Assembly: GCA_030038195.1 (NCBI GenBank)
Contig: JASHPJ010000126.1
Location: 1-36,019 of the forward strand
DNA: 36,019 nt
DNA from: Acidobacteriaceae bacterium
GTDB lineage: Bacteria; Acidobacteriota; Terriglobia; Terriglobales; Acidobacteriaceae
Direction of reading: 5' to 3'
The notes below the pieces were generated by a model. That model searched no databases. It had not been told where the DNA came from and worked only from the letters and a program-made list of their open reading frames with translations. Made by a program: the position numbers and the translations under genes. Shown piece by piece: positions 15,555 through 23,942 of this stretch; within the stretch, counting starts at the first letter, position 1, and each line of letters opens with the position of its first letter.

Positions 15555-17835
15555 AAAACTCGTCGTAGGCGATCTGATGCCCGGCGACGCCCAGCGACGC
15601 CAGCATGCGGTTGCAGGCCTTGATCATCATCGGCGGACCGCAGAGATAGTATTCTATGGCTTCAGGATTCGCATGCGCGCGCAGATATTTTTCGAGTACG
15701 ACTTCGTGAATGAAACCCGTGTGCCCCGTCCAGTTATCCTCCGGCAGCGGCGAAGAGAGGGCAAGATGAAAGTGGAAATTCGGATGCGCGGCTTCAAGCG
15801 AGCGGAAGTAATCTTCGTAGAAAATCTCCTGCAGCGAGCGAGCGCCATACCAGAAGCTTACCTTGCGCGCCGTCTTTTCCGTCTCGAGCAGATGCGAGAG
15901 GTGCGCGCGCAGCGGAGCCATGCCCGCGCCTCCGCCGATGTAGACCATCTCGTGCTGCGTGGGCTTGATGTGGAAGTCGCCGAAGGGGCCGATGGCCGTG
16001 ACCGTGTTGCCGGGTTTGAGGCTGAAGACGTAGCTCGAGCCCGCGCCGGGCGCGCAGTCCTGGCCTGGAGGCGGCGTGGCGATGCGCACGTTGAAGCGCA
16101 GTTGCCGCTCGGTGCGCGGATTGCCGGCCAGCGAGTAGTTGTTGCGCCGGCCGGCCTGCGGATTGCGAGCCACCAGGTCGAAGACGTGCTGGTTGCGCCA
16201 CACCGTTGCGAAGGGCTCGGGAATATCGAAGTCGCGGAAACGGATTGACTCGTAGGCCGGTATGTCGAGCTGCAGATAATCGCCGGGCGTGAACGGGACC
16301 ATGTCGGCAGAATCCTCAGGCTCGAGCACCAGCTCCTTGATGAACGTGGCCACGCTGCGGTTGCTCACCACGCGCAACTTGAAGGCGGCCTGCGCCCGCG
16401 CGCCCGCGCCGCCCGCGCGCATCACGTTGATGTGAATCTGCCCCGCGCGCTCCTCTACCGGATACGTGGCCAGGCCGCGGCAGATGGGCGCGCGCGCCGG
16501 CGAACCGTCGATCAGATGAAAACGGCCATTGTGCTTGGGGCACTCGATGATCGCGCCTTTTACCAACCCGTTGGAAAGATGCGTGTTGCCATGCGTGCAG
16601 AGTCCATCCGTTGCGTAGAGCCGGCCATCCTCGTCGCGATAAAGCGCGTAGGTTTTGCGCGCGTGATCGAAGCGGATTGCATCTGCGCAGCGCAGGCAGG
16701 CGGCGCTGCAGACTTCCACCCAGCCCTCCGCGTCCGGCTGTGCCTCTGACACGTAGCATGCCTCGCGCATGCGCGTCTTGGGCGCAGGCAGGCGGCGCTT
16801 TACGTGATAAGCGGGGTCTTTGATCTGCCGAAAGATTGCCGGAACGATTTCGCGCCACGCGTTGAAGATGCTGGTGTAGGGAGCGGGGCAGTCGTCCTTC
16901 ACCGCCGCGTGCAGCCTGGGCAGCGCATGATAAGGAACCAGCGGGAACATGTGATGCTCCACGTGATAATTCATGTTCCAGTAGAGGTAACGATGAATCG
17001 GATTCATGTAGACCGTGCGGCAGTTGAGCCGATGGTCGAGCACGTTTTCCGCAAGGCCGGCGTGTTGCGTGAATCCGTAAATGGGCATGAGCCACGTGCC
17101 GAAGAAGTTTGTGAACCCGACCAGCATGAGCGGCAATACGCTGCGCTCATAGATCGAAAGCGCAATGACCGCCGCATAAATCGCCGCGTAGACGCGCGCA
17201 TTGCGATAGACGCGCCCAAACTCCGTAGCCGGGATGAACGTCTTTTCATCGGCAGACGTGCGGCCCACGCAGTGAAGAAGTATCGCGTAAAAATATTTCC
17301 CATACACGCGCAGATTGAAGAAGGTCATCACGATGGCCGTGAGATCGGGCGGCCGCGGCACGGCGATCTCCGGATCGCGGCCAACGATGATCGTGTCACT
17401 GTGATGCCGGTTGTGGCTCCAGCGCCAGACCACCGACTCGCGCATCACCATGAACGAGGCAATCTCGTAGAGCGCGTTGTTCATCCAGTCGGTCTTGAAG
17501 GCCGTTCCATGGCCCGACTCGTGCCAGCGCGAATCCGATGTGGACGCGTAGAGCACAGCGTAGATTGCGTAAGGCAGAATTGCCCACCACGCGCCCCACA
17601 ACCGATAGGTCGCGTAACCTGCACCGATGATCAGTGCGAACCAGAGAATCGTGTCGCGGATGGCCGGCCCGTCGCGCCGCACCAGCAGTTGGCGCATGGT
17701 CTCGCGCGGTACGGAGCATTGATACCAGTCGGCCTCAGCCAGGCCCTTTTCAATTGCCAGCGTGGAGTTCACGCCGGTCAGGCTGTAGTCGGGTTTGGGA
17801 AGAGGCTTGTCGAGAATCGTTGCTGCATGACTCAT
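15553..17835 (-). CDS. Fused desaturase-type diiron oxygenase, Rieske ferredoxin and NqrF-like reductase (MocDEF-like)
   Basis: A 760-residue three-part protein. Residues 1-345 are a membrane fatty-acid-desaturase/hydrocarbon-oxygenase domain with His boxes HESGH (105-109), HNRHH (141-145) and HVEHH (291-295) for a di-iron centre, plus several hydrophobic segments. Residues about 365-475 are a Rieske [2Fe-2S] domain with CTH (413-415) and CPKH (432-435), 16 residues apart. Residues about 484-760 are a FAD/NADH reductase like the C-terminal half of NqrF: NYSLAGNP (FAD), IGPFGDF, YIGGGAGMAPLRAHL, FWYGARSLQEIFYEDYF, YYLCGPPMM and a C-terminal aromatic residue. Electrons would pass from NADH through FAD and the Rieske cluster to the di-iron site. 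MocD, MocE and MocF of rhizopine catabolism have these three functions as separate proteins. It starts seven bases after aldose epimerase, so the two are co-transcribed. Substrate unknown; sugar O-demethylation or hydroxylation is inferred. Confidence 0.92.
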   Translation of the reverse strand: MSHAATILDKPLPKPDYSLTGVNSTLAIEKGLAEADWYQCSVPRETMRQLLVRRDGPAIRDTILWFALIIGAGYATYRLWGAWWAILPYAIYAVLYASTSDSRWHESGHGTAFKTDWMNNALYEIASFMVMRESVVWRWSHNRHHSDTIIVGRDPEIAVPRPPDLTAIVMTFFNLRVYGKYFYAILLHCVGRTSADEKTFIPATEFGRVYRNARVYAAIYAAVIALSIYERSVLPLMLVGFTNFFGTWLMPIYGFTQHAGLAENVLDHRLNCRTVYMNPIHRYLYWNMNYHVEHHMFPLVPYHALPRLHAAVKDDCPAPYTSIFNAWREIVPAIFRQIKDPAYHVKRRLPAPKTRMREACYVSEAQPDAEGWVEVCSAACLRCADAIRFDHARKTYALYRDEDGRLYATDGLCTHGNTHLSNGLVKGAIIECPKHNGRFHLIDGSPARAPICRGLATYPVEERAGQIHINVMRAGGAGARAQAAFKLRVVSNRSVATFIKELVLEPEDSADMVPFTPGDYLQLDIPAYESIRFRDFDIPEPFATVWRNQHVFDLVARNPQAGRRNNYSLAGNPRTERQLRFNVRIATPPPGQDCAPGAGSSYVFSLKPGNTVTAIGPFGDFHIKPTQHEMVYIGGGAGMAPLRAHLSHLLETEKTARKVSFWYGARSLQEIFYEDYFRSLEAAHPNFHFHLALSSPLPEDNWTGHTGFIHEVVLEKYLRAHANPEAIEYYLCGPPMMIKACNRMLASLGVAGHQIAYDEF

Positions 17836-17842
17836 AATCGAC

Positions 17843-18952
17843 TCACTTGCGTGTGAACTTTGTGCCGGCGCCAGGCAGCGATGCGCTCGCCGCATCGTCT
17901 GCGCCGGCAGTTGAAAAGGCGTAAGCGGTTACATGGCGCTGCGTCTGGCCGGGAAGAACAAGCGTGCTGTTGAGCAACACACGGTTCGAAGGATCAGGAT
18001 ACCCCTCGCACTCCAGGCACAGGCCCGCGTGGCGCGCGTACCTTGCGCCGGCCTTGCCGGCGATCAAGCCGTCGAGATGGCTCCCAGTATAAAGCTGCAC
18101 AAAAGCCTCCGTAGTGGATGCTGTGAGCACGCGGCCGCTGGCGGCATGCGTCACGCGCGCGGCGCGCGCCAGTTGCCGCTGGCCGCGCCCAGGCAGCGCG
18201 TACATATCGCCGTGACGCGTGAAGAACTGCGGCACCGCATCCGCCAGCAGGCGCGGCCTGCGCAGGTCGTTGCCGGCGTGCACCGGCTCGAGCCTGCCGG
18301 TGAGCGCGATATGTTTGTTGAGCGGCACGAACTCGTCTGCGAAGACCTCAAGCGAGTGATCGAGAATCGATCCGGCGGCGTGGCCGCCGAGGTTGAAATA
18401 AGAGTGATGCGTCAGGCTCAAGGGCGTTGCGCGGTCAGCAGTTGCCTCGGTCTCGATCAGAAAAATATTGTCGTCGGTGACAGTGTACGTCACCGCAACT
18501 TCAAGGTTGCCCGGATATCCTTCTTCTCCGTCGGGGCTCAGGTACGAGAGCCGCAGTGAAGGCGCGCTATCGGCGCGTTCGACCGGCCTCGCCGTCCAGA
18601 GCTTCCGGTTGAAGCCTTCCACGCCGCCGTGCAGATGATTGGGCGGATCGTTGCGCGCCAGGCTGTAGGTCTTTCCGTTCAGCGTGAACGTCGCATTGGG
18701 AATGCGGCCGGCTACGCGGCCCACGATGGCGCCGAAGTAAAATTTACCGGCGAGATAGCCTTCCAGGCTGTCGTAGCCGAGCACAACATCGTCCAGGCGT
18801 CCGCTACGATCGGGCGCAAGCAGCCGGGTAACAGCGCCGCCGCAGGGAATGGCCTCAAGCACAAGGCCGCCACGGCCCGCCAGGGTCCATATTTCGACCG
18901 GTTTACCGGAGGGAAGCGTTCCGTAAGTCCGCGAGTTGATTGAAGGAGCCAC
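17843..18952 (-). CDS. galM: Aldose 1-epimerase
   Basis: A 369-residue mutarotase that interconverts alpha and beta anomers of aldoses. It shows the GalM landmarks: FYFGAIVGRVAGRI, NHLHGGVEGFNRKLW (His106, His108), SLTHHSYFNLGG (catalytic His182/183) and the catalytic base Glu314 in CLECEGYPD. The start codon is GTG at 18952 (no suitable ATG nearby), giving MAPSINSRTYGTL. There is no signal peptide. It is divergent from the AraC regulator gene, 91 bp away, and is followed after seven bases by the fused oxygenase, so its operon probably handles a sugar entering through the MFS porter. Confidence 0.94.
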   Translation of the reverse strand: MAPSINSRTYGTLPSGKPVEIWTLAGRGGLVLEAIPCGGAVTRLLAPDRSGRLDDVVLGYDSLEGYLAGKFYFGAIVGRVAGRIPNATFTLNGKTYSLARNDPPNHLHGGVEGFNRKLWTARPVERADSAPSLRLSYLSPDGEEGYPGNLEVAVTYTVTDDNIFLIETEATADRATPLSLTHHSYFNLGGHAAGSILDHSLEVFADEFVPLNKHIALTGRLEPVHAGNDLRRPRLLADAVPQFFTRHGDMYALPGRGQRQLARAARVTHAASGRVLTASTTEAFVQLYTGSHLDGLIAGKAGARYARHAGLCLECEGYPDPSNRVLLNSTLVLPGQTQRHVTAYAFSTAGADDAASASLPGAGTKFTRK

Positions 18953-19009
18953 GTTCCAGCAACTCTGTGCTCCTTCACGGTACAGACGGCACGAAAGAAT
19001 TGTCTTCTC

Positions 19010-19040
19010 GACAAATGCTCAAGAATTATCGTATTTTGTC
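19010..19040. promoter_or_regulatory. Candidate AraC-protein binding site in the galM-araC divergent region
   Basis: GACAAAT at 19010-19016 and ATTTTGTC at 19033-19040 form an inverted repeat in an AT-rich patch directly before the AraC start codon. The nonamer TATTTTGTC (19032-19040) is repeated as its reverse complement GACAAAATA at 19958-19966, upstream of the sugar porter gene. This links the three genes as a small regulon. Confidence 0.45.
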
Positions 19041-19043
19041 CAT

Positions 19044-19949
19044 ATGTTGGCAGATCTGAAACTTGGCCGGCAATATGACGGGCTGCTTTACCTAGCGGAG
19101 TCGGCGCGCAACGTGCCCAAACTCGACAGTCATCACCACGTGGAGCTGGAGTTAAACCTCGTGGTGCGCGGATGGGTCACGTATGTCATACGCAGCCGCC
19201 GCTTCACGTTTCCTTCGCGCACCCTGTTCTGGCTGTTTCCTGAGCAGGAGCATCAGCTTGTGGCCCGCTCAGACGATGCGCAGTATTACGTTGCGGTCTT
19301 CAAGCCTTCGCTCATCGCCAAGTCCTGCCGCACGCCGGCTTACGAAGGGCTGAAGCGCGGAAACCACGATCGGGATGGTGTTTTGAACACGCATCTTGCG
19401 CCGGATACATTCGACCTGATCCGCAAAACGATGGACTCGCTGATGGAAGGCGCGCTGGACCCCGACGTGCTGAACCGCGAAGCCGGCTATGGATGGCTGT
19501 CGAATTTTTCCTTCGAGCATGGCGACCCCGACGGCCTGAACGCCGGGTTGCATCATCTGCTGCTGCTGTGCTGGCGCAGCCAGAAGACCGGCAAAGGCCG
19601 CGGCAACGCAATGGCACTGCACCGGGCGGTGCGCCGCGCCCTGGAGCTGATGAACGATGGCGGCGCGGAGATGAACCTGGGGCAACTGGCGCGCGCCTGC
19701 GGCACCAGCGACGCCTATCTGAGCCGAACCTTCCGGCGACAGATCGGCGTGCCCCTCAGCCACTATCGCAACTCGCTGCGGCTTTCGCGTTTCTGGGAGG
19801 AATTTCGCGGGCCGGAACAGAAGACGGTCGCAGAGGCCGTGTATGCAGCGGGTTTTGGCAGCTATGCGCAATTTTACAAGATCTTCACCCAGGCCTATGG
19901 GCAGGGACCGCGCGCCTGCCTGGCTGCAGGCGCAACTTCGGCGACATAG
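19044..19949 (+). CDS. AraC-family transcriptional regulator with cupin sensor domain
   Basis: A 301-residue regulator starting at ATG 19044; there is no clear ribosome-binding site, and the frame extends upstream across the promoter. Residues about 15-75 (KLDSHHHVELELNLVVRGWVTYVI, FWLFPEQEHQLV) match the AraC sugar-sensing cupin. Residues about 195-295 hold the two helix-turn-helix motifs (MNLGQLARACGTSDAYLSRTFRRQIGVPLSHYRNSLRL and VAEAVYAAGFGSYAQFYKIFTQAYGQGPRA). It sits between galM/oxygenase and the MFS porter and probably activates both in response to their sugar. Confidence 0.93.
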   Translation: MLADLKLGRQYDGLLYLAESARNVPKLDSHHHVELELNLVVRGWVTYVIRSRRFTFPSRTLFWLFPEQEHQLVARSDDAQYYVAVFKPSLIAKSCRTPAYEGLKRGNHDRDGVLNTHLAPDTFDLIRKTMDSLMEGALDPDVLNREAGYGWLSNFSFEHGDPDGLNAGLHHLLLLCWRSQKTGKGRGNAMALHRAVRRALELMNDGGAEMNLGQLARACGTSDAYLSRTFRRQIGVPLSHYRNSLRLSRFWEEFRGPEQKTVAEAVYAAGFGSYAQFYKIFTQAYGQGPRACLAAGATSAT

Positions 19950-19957
19950 CGCCATTC

Positions 19958-19967
19958 GACAAAATAT
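19958..19967. promoter_or_regulatory. Candidate AraC-protein half-site upstream of the sugar porter
   Basis: GACAAAATAT, the reverse complement of the sequence just upstream of the AraC gene, lies in the 97-bp gap before the MFS gene. Shared AT-rich decamers in two promoter regions flanking the same regulator gene are suggestive, but a single half-site is weak evidence. Confidence 0.4.
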
Positions 19968-20046
19968 GAACACTTTTGATAGCGTTCTGGGAGCGCGCGG
20001 CCTGCGCATGTGCCGCGACCGAACTTTCCCCGGAGCGTAAAACAGA

Positions 20047-21393
20047 ATGGCGAAGGCGCTGAACCTGCGCTACGTAATCTTTCTGGCGTGCACGGCAGCG
20101 CTGGGCGGGCTGTTGTTCGGCTTTGACGTGGCCATCATCACCGGCGCCGGCCCGTTCCTCACGCGTCATTTTGCGCTGAGTGACATCAGCCTGGGCTGGG
20201 CCTTTAGCTCGCTTCTGTTCGGCTGTGTCATCGGCTCGGTTCTCGCCGGGCGGCTCACGGACCGCTACGGCCGTAAGCGCATGCTCGTATGGGTTGCCCT
20301 GCTGTTTGCCGCTACATCAGTCTCCACGGCGCTGGCGCCCAGCTTTGCGCTCTTCATCACCGCGCGTTTTCTGGGCGGCATCGCGGTGGGCGCGGTTTCC
20401 CTGCTCTCGCCCATGTACGTGGCGGAGGTTGCGCCGCCTGCCATCCGCGGCCGCATGGGCACCTTCTACCAGTTGTCGATCATTCTCGGCATCCTGGTTT
20501 CGTATGGCATCAACTATCTGCTGCGCAACACCGGCCCGACCAACTGGCGCTGGATGTTTGCCACCGGCGCCATTCCATCCACGCTGTTTCTCGTGCTGAT
20601 CGCGCTCGCGCCGGAGACGCCGCGATTCCTGGTGCGCACCGGCAAGACCCGCGAGGCCTTCGAGCTGCTCGAGCGCATTGAAAACGAGGAGACTGCGCGC
20701 GTTGAGATCGCTGCCATCGAACTGAGCCTGAAGCAGATACAGCAGTCGTGGAAGGCTGTGCTGCGGCCGGGCGTGCGCCGCGCGCTGCTCGTAAGCGGAT
20801 GCCTCGCCATCCTGGTGCAGACCTCGGGCATCAACACGATCGTCGATTACGCGCCGGCTATCTTTCTTTCCTCGGGATGGAAGATCGATGCCGCGCTGTT
20901 CTCCACGCTGCTCGTCGGCCTTACCGAGTTTGTCTCCACGCTTGCCGCCTTCTGGGCAATCGACCGCTATGGACGCAAACCGCTTTACATCGCCGGATCG
21001 ATGGGCATGGCCGCCACGCTCGGCGCGTTGATGACCGCTGCGCTCATGGGCGCATTTCACGGCGCGCTGGTGCTGGCGCTGATCCTCACCTATCTCGCAT
21101 TCTTCTGCGCATGCGTGGGTCCGGTCTTCTGGACGCTGGTGCCGGAGGTTTTTCCCAACGATGTGCGTGGCCGCGCCATGGCCGTGCCGGTGCTCACGCA
21201 GTGGATTGCAAATGCCGTGGTCGTGCTCTTCTTTCCATACGCGTTTCACGTGATTGGGAAAGCCGCCACGCTGGGCTTTCTTGCCGCGATGTCGCTGACG
21301 CAGGGCCTCTTCACATGGCGCTTCGTACCGGAAACAAAACACAAATCTCTCGAAGAGATCGAACAATCCTGGGCGCGGCCAAGCGCGGTGTGA
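20047..21393 (+). CDS. MFS sugar porter (XylE/GalP-like)
   Basis: A 448-residue protein with twelve predicted transmembrane segments of the sugar porter family. Landmarks are GGLLFGFDVAIITGA in helix 1, the loop motif GRLTDRYGRKR, the RFLGGIAVGAVSLLSPMYVAEVAPPAIRGRM segment, PETPRFLV at the end of helix 6, WAIDRYGRKPLYIAG in the second half and the final VPETKHKSLEEIE. Such proteins bring in hexoses or pentoses with protons. It follows the AraC gene on the same strand and is the likely source of substrate for galM and the fused oxygenase. The 3' end faces the convergent TonB receptor with a 45-bp gap lacking an obvious terminator. Confidence 0.94.
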   Translation: MAKALNLRYVIFLACTAALGGLLFGFDVAIITGAGPFLTRHFALSDISLGWAFSSLLFGCVIGSVLAGRLTDRYGRKRMLVWVALLFAATSVSTALAPSFALFITARFLGGIAVGAVSLLSPMYVAEVAPPAIRGRMGTFYQLSIILGILVSYGINYLLRNTGPTNWRWMFATGAIPSTLFLVLIALAPETPRFLVRTGKTREAFELLERIENEETARVEIAAIELSLKQIQQSWKAVLRPGVRRALLVSGCLAILVQTSGINTIVDYAPAIFLSSGWKIDAALFSTLLVGLTEFVSTLAAFWAIDRYGRKPLYIAGSMGMAATLGALMTAALMGAFHGALVLALILTYLAFFCACVGPVFWTLVPEVFPNDVRGRAMAVPVLTQWIANAVVVLFFPYAFHVIGKAATLGFLAAMSLTQGLFTWRFVPETKHKSLEEIEQSWARPSAV

Positions 21394-21438
21394 GCCGGAT
21401 TGCAAAAAATCTGCCGTTGAACTGTGGCCTTTCGCACG

Positions 21439-23337
21439 TCACTTCTCCAACTGCAGCGCCAGCCCGCCTACAATGCTGCGTCCTGGCATATTCACGCCGC
21501 TGATCTCCTGGTAGCCGGTGTTGCCCAGGTTGCTGAGCCGCAGATACGGCCGCAGCCGGCCCGCGTCGTGCGTGAGCGTCGCGTTCCACACCGGGTACAC
21601 GGTCTGCTGATAACGCTGCACGAGCTCGACGGCGTTGGTGAGGACGACATCATGCCCCAGGCCCACGCTCCATGCAGCGTGGATATTCTGGACCGGATAA
21701 TTGAAGATGTACTCGGACTCGAGCCCGTGCAGTGCGCTCTGCGCGCCGTGCAGCCCGGTCCACGCGATGCGCACCGTCTGCGACTTCGCCGGCATCCATG
21801 TAAGCGTGGCCTCGACGCCGGTAAAGTGCAAACCGTTTAGATTCGTTGCGCACCAGGTGTTGACGGCCTGCTTGCCATCGATCGCGCACGACGCGGGAAG
21901 ATTCGGATTCGGCACCGTCGCCGAGCGCACGTAGTCGATGGTGTCGTGCTGCTGCGAGTAGAAGCCGGTGATCGAAAGCACAACACGGCCCGATGGCGTC
22001 CAGTCCGCACCCAGATCGCCGGACCACGCCGACTCCGGCTTGAGGTTGGGATTGCCCAGCGTCGCCGGATCGGAGTAGTAGAGATCGGTGTACGTAGGAA
22101 TGCGGAACCCGTAGCCGCCGCTGGCGCGCAGCTTGAGCGTGTCTGCAATGCGCAGGCTGCCGGCAAGCTCCGGAGAAAATACCGCCTGCGCGCCGCCGGA
22201 AAAGATCTCCTCGCGCGCGCCGGCAGAGAAATTCCAGCGCTTCTGCAGCGGGTTCCAGTCGAGATCCACGTAGCCCGCGCCGCGGTTGCGCGCGTGCACG
22301 CCGAGCGCGAAGGTGCGCACGCCGCCGGAGAAGTTGTAGCTCTGAATACTGTCGCCGTCGGCTTCGAGCCCCATCAACAGCAGCGCGCCTGCGGGCAGGT
22401 TCAGCGTGCGCCGCAGCGAGGATTGCCATGAGCCATCGATATGGTTGTTCTCGTAAATCGCTGGCTCGTCGCGGAAGAGCACAAAGTCATCTGTGTGGCG
22501 GCGATAGCCGAAGGCCGCAACCGTGTGGCTGCCAAGCTCCTGGCGCACTGAGGCGAACCATCCCTTGGTGCGCTCCCAGGAGGGATAGTCGCCGTAAAAC
22601 TGGTTGGCGCCAAAGGCGCGATCGCTCGCAGCGAAGAGCAGATCGGTAACACCGAGCTTTGTGCCAATCCAACTCTCCGCTGACGCGTCTTCATTGCGAT
22701 AGTCGCGGTCGGCCATGAAGCCGGTGGAGAAGTTGCGCTCCGCGGTAATGCGTCCGCTCCAGCGGCCACGCGTGGCTGCAGCCAGCAGCGTCTGCTCATC
22801 TGACTCGAAGCTGCCTCCGCCGGCGCGGACAAACAGCGAGTCGCGCGCGGGCGCGGCAGTCAGAAAATCGACCACGCCGCTCAGCGCGTCCACGCCGTGC
22901 AGTGTGGAGCCGGCACCTTCGAGCACCTGGATTGAGTCCATGGCCTCCATGGGCGCGGGCAAATCGAGATTGTGGTGCGAGGTCTGCGCATCGTTGATGC
23001 GGAAGCCGTCGAGCAGCACCAGCGTCTGCTCAAAGCTGCCGCCGCGCAGCACGATGTCTGCCTGGCCGCCGCCCGCGCCGCGCTCTTCGAGAAATACGGA
23101 CGAGTCCTGGCGCAGTGCGTCCTGTGGTGACTCGGCCGCCAGCGACTGCTTGTTGAGCGGCAGAATTTCGACCGCGCGCGGCGACTCAGCCAGCGGCACC
23201 GGCGTCGCCGAGCCGAGCACGACCATCGTCTCCGGCTGGCCGGCAGCCGGAGCGGAAGCATTTTGCGTGCACGCGGGCAAACACGCTGCCAGAAACAGCA
23301 AAAAGCAGGACTGGATGCACGAAGAACGGGGCATCAT
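21439..23337 (-). CDS. TonB-dependent outer-membrane receptor, BtuB/FepA-like
   Basis: About 632 residues. The frame opens at TTG 23379, but ATG 23337/23334 behind AAGTGAG begins a standard signal peptide (PRSSCIQSCFLLFLAACLPACTQNASA), so I prefer that start. A TonB-box-like ETMVVLGSA is followed by the plug (PQDALRQDSSVFLEERGAGGGQADIVLRGGSFEQTLVLLDGFRIND, IQVLEGAGSTLHGVDALSGVVDF) and a 22-strand-type barrel with FRIPTYTDLYYSDPATLGNPNLKPESA and a C-terminal LALQLEK. Unlike the Oar receptor it has no carboxypeptidase-like domain. Ligands of this class include cobalamin and iron chelates; nothing here identifies it, and no cobalamin riboswitch is seen upstream. It is divergent from the MarR gene. 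Confidence 0.9.
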   Translation of the reverse strand: MMPRSSCIQSCFLLFLAACLPACTQNASAPAAGQPETMVVLGSATPVPLAESPRAVEILPLNKQSLAAESPQDALRQDSSVFLEERGAGGGQADIVLRGGSFEQTLVLLDGFRINDAQTSHHNLDLPAPMEAMDSIQVLEGAGSTLHGVDALSGVVDFLTAAPARDSLFVRAGGGSFESDEQTLLAAATRGRWSGRITAERNFSTGFMADRDYRNEDASAESWIGTKLGVTDLLFAASDRAFGANQFYGDYPSWERTKGWFASVRQELGSHTVAAFGYRRHTDDFVLFRDEPAIYENNHIDGSWQSSLRRTLNLPAGALLLMGLEADGDSIQSYNFSGGVRTFALGVHARNRGAGYVDLDWNPLQKRWNFSAGAREEIFSGGAQAVFSPELAGSLRIADTLKLRASGGYGFRIPTYTDLYYSDPATLGNPNLKPESAWSGDLGADWTPSGRVVLSITGFYSQQHDTIDYVRSATVPNPNLPASCAIDGKQAVNTWCATNLNGLHFTGVEATLTWMPAKSQTVRIAWTGLHGAQSALHGLESEYIFNYPVQNIHAAWSVGLGHDVVLTNAVELVQRYQQTVYPVWNATLTHDAGRLRPYLRLSNLGNTGYQEISGVNMPGRSIVGGLALQLEK

Positions 23338-23399
23338 TGGGCTCACTTGCATCATCGCTGTTCGCGAACAGGCTTTCAAGGACAGTTTTGTATTGTTTT

Positions 23400-23427
23400 G
23401 AATAGTTGAAATGCTAAACTACTATTC
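23400..23427. promoter_or_regulatory. Candidate MarR operator between the receptor and marR
   Basis: GAATAGT (23400-23406) and ACTATTC (23421-23427) form an inverted repeat around 14 bases, with TAGTT and AACTA nested inside it. It ends nine bases before the MarR start codon, so binding would block translation initiation or transcription of marR and could also affect the divergent receptor. A perfect palindrome, GTTCGCGAAC, lies at 23360-23369 on the receptor side. Confidence 0.5.
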
Positions 23428-23435
23428 CCAACGCC

Positions 23436-23876
23436 ATGCGCATCGATGCTTTTCTCAACGAGAGTCCCATGTTCGCCGTGAGCCGCGCGGCGCGGCGGTT
23501 CGAGTCGCTGGCGGCGCGCGTACTCGCTGACGATGGGCTCAGCTTTCTTGAAGGACTTACGCTGGCGGCGCTGTTCTTCGAAGCGCCGAAGCTGGTCAAG
23601 CCATCGCAGCTTGCGGAGACCTTCAACACCACGCGCGGCAACGTAAGCCACTGCCTCTCGTCACTCGAAGCCAAGGGACTTGTGCAGCGCAGGATCGATC
23701 CCGAAGATGCGCGTGCGTATCAGCTCACGCTCAAGCCGCAGGGAAAACGGTGCGCCTTGCGGGTCATTGCCGCGTTCGACCGGCTGCAGAAGGAGTTCGA
23801 AAGCGAGATCGGGAAGACGGTGCTGAGCGAGATGCTGAAAGCGATCCGGAAGCTGGAGGCGAGAGCGGCGGGTTGA
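23436..23876 (+). CDS. MarR-family transcriptional regulator
   Basis: A 146-residue winged-helix protein. LTLAALFFEAPKLVKPSQLAETFNTTRGNVSHCLSSLEAKGLVQRRIDPEDARAYQLTLKPQGKR spans the recognition helix and wing (DPEDARAYQLTLT is the standard wing motif). Helices at both ends would form the dimer interface. It is divergent from the TonB-dependent receptor and has a palindrome at its own start, so it probably represses itself and perhaps the receptor. The inducer is unknown. A strong hairpin follows the stop codon. Confidence 0.92.
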   Translation: MRIDAFLNESPMFAVSRAARRFESLAARVLADDGLSFLEGLTLAALFFEAPKLVKPSQLAETFNTTRGNVSHCLSSLEAKGLVQRRIDPEDARAYQLTLKPQGKRCALRVIAAFDRLQKEFESEIGKTVLSEMLKAIRKLEARAAG

Positions 23877-23888
23877 GGGTTGTGCTTT

Positions 23889-23923
23889 CCCAGGTTAGGC
23901 GCAAAGTGTGCGCCGAACCTGGG
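23889..23923. terminator. Bidirectional hairpin between marR and hslU
   Basis: Two 15-base arms, CCCAGGTTAGGCGCA (23889-23903) and TGCGCCGAACCTGGG (23909-23923), pair with one mismatch around a five-base loop. It lies between convergent genes, where it would stop transcripts from both sides. The trailing GGCACCC resembles a dispersed acidobacterial repeat in my memory, so it may be a repeat copy used as terminator. No U-tract follows. Confidence 0.6.
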
Positions 23924-23942
23924 GCACCCAATTTCGTGCTGC

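Noticed and set aside
20317..21405. 362-codon minus-strand frame over the MFS porter
   Set aside because: Charged, low-complexity antisense of a clear transporter gene.
23338..23435. Cobalamin riboswitch before the BtuB-like receptor
   Set aside because: The gap to marR is under 100 bp and lacks the B12-box and the space needed for the aptamer.
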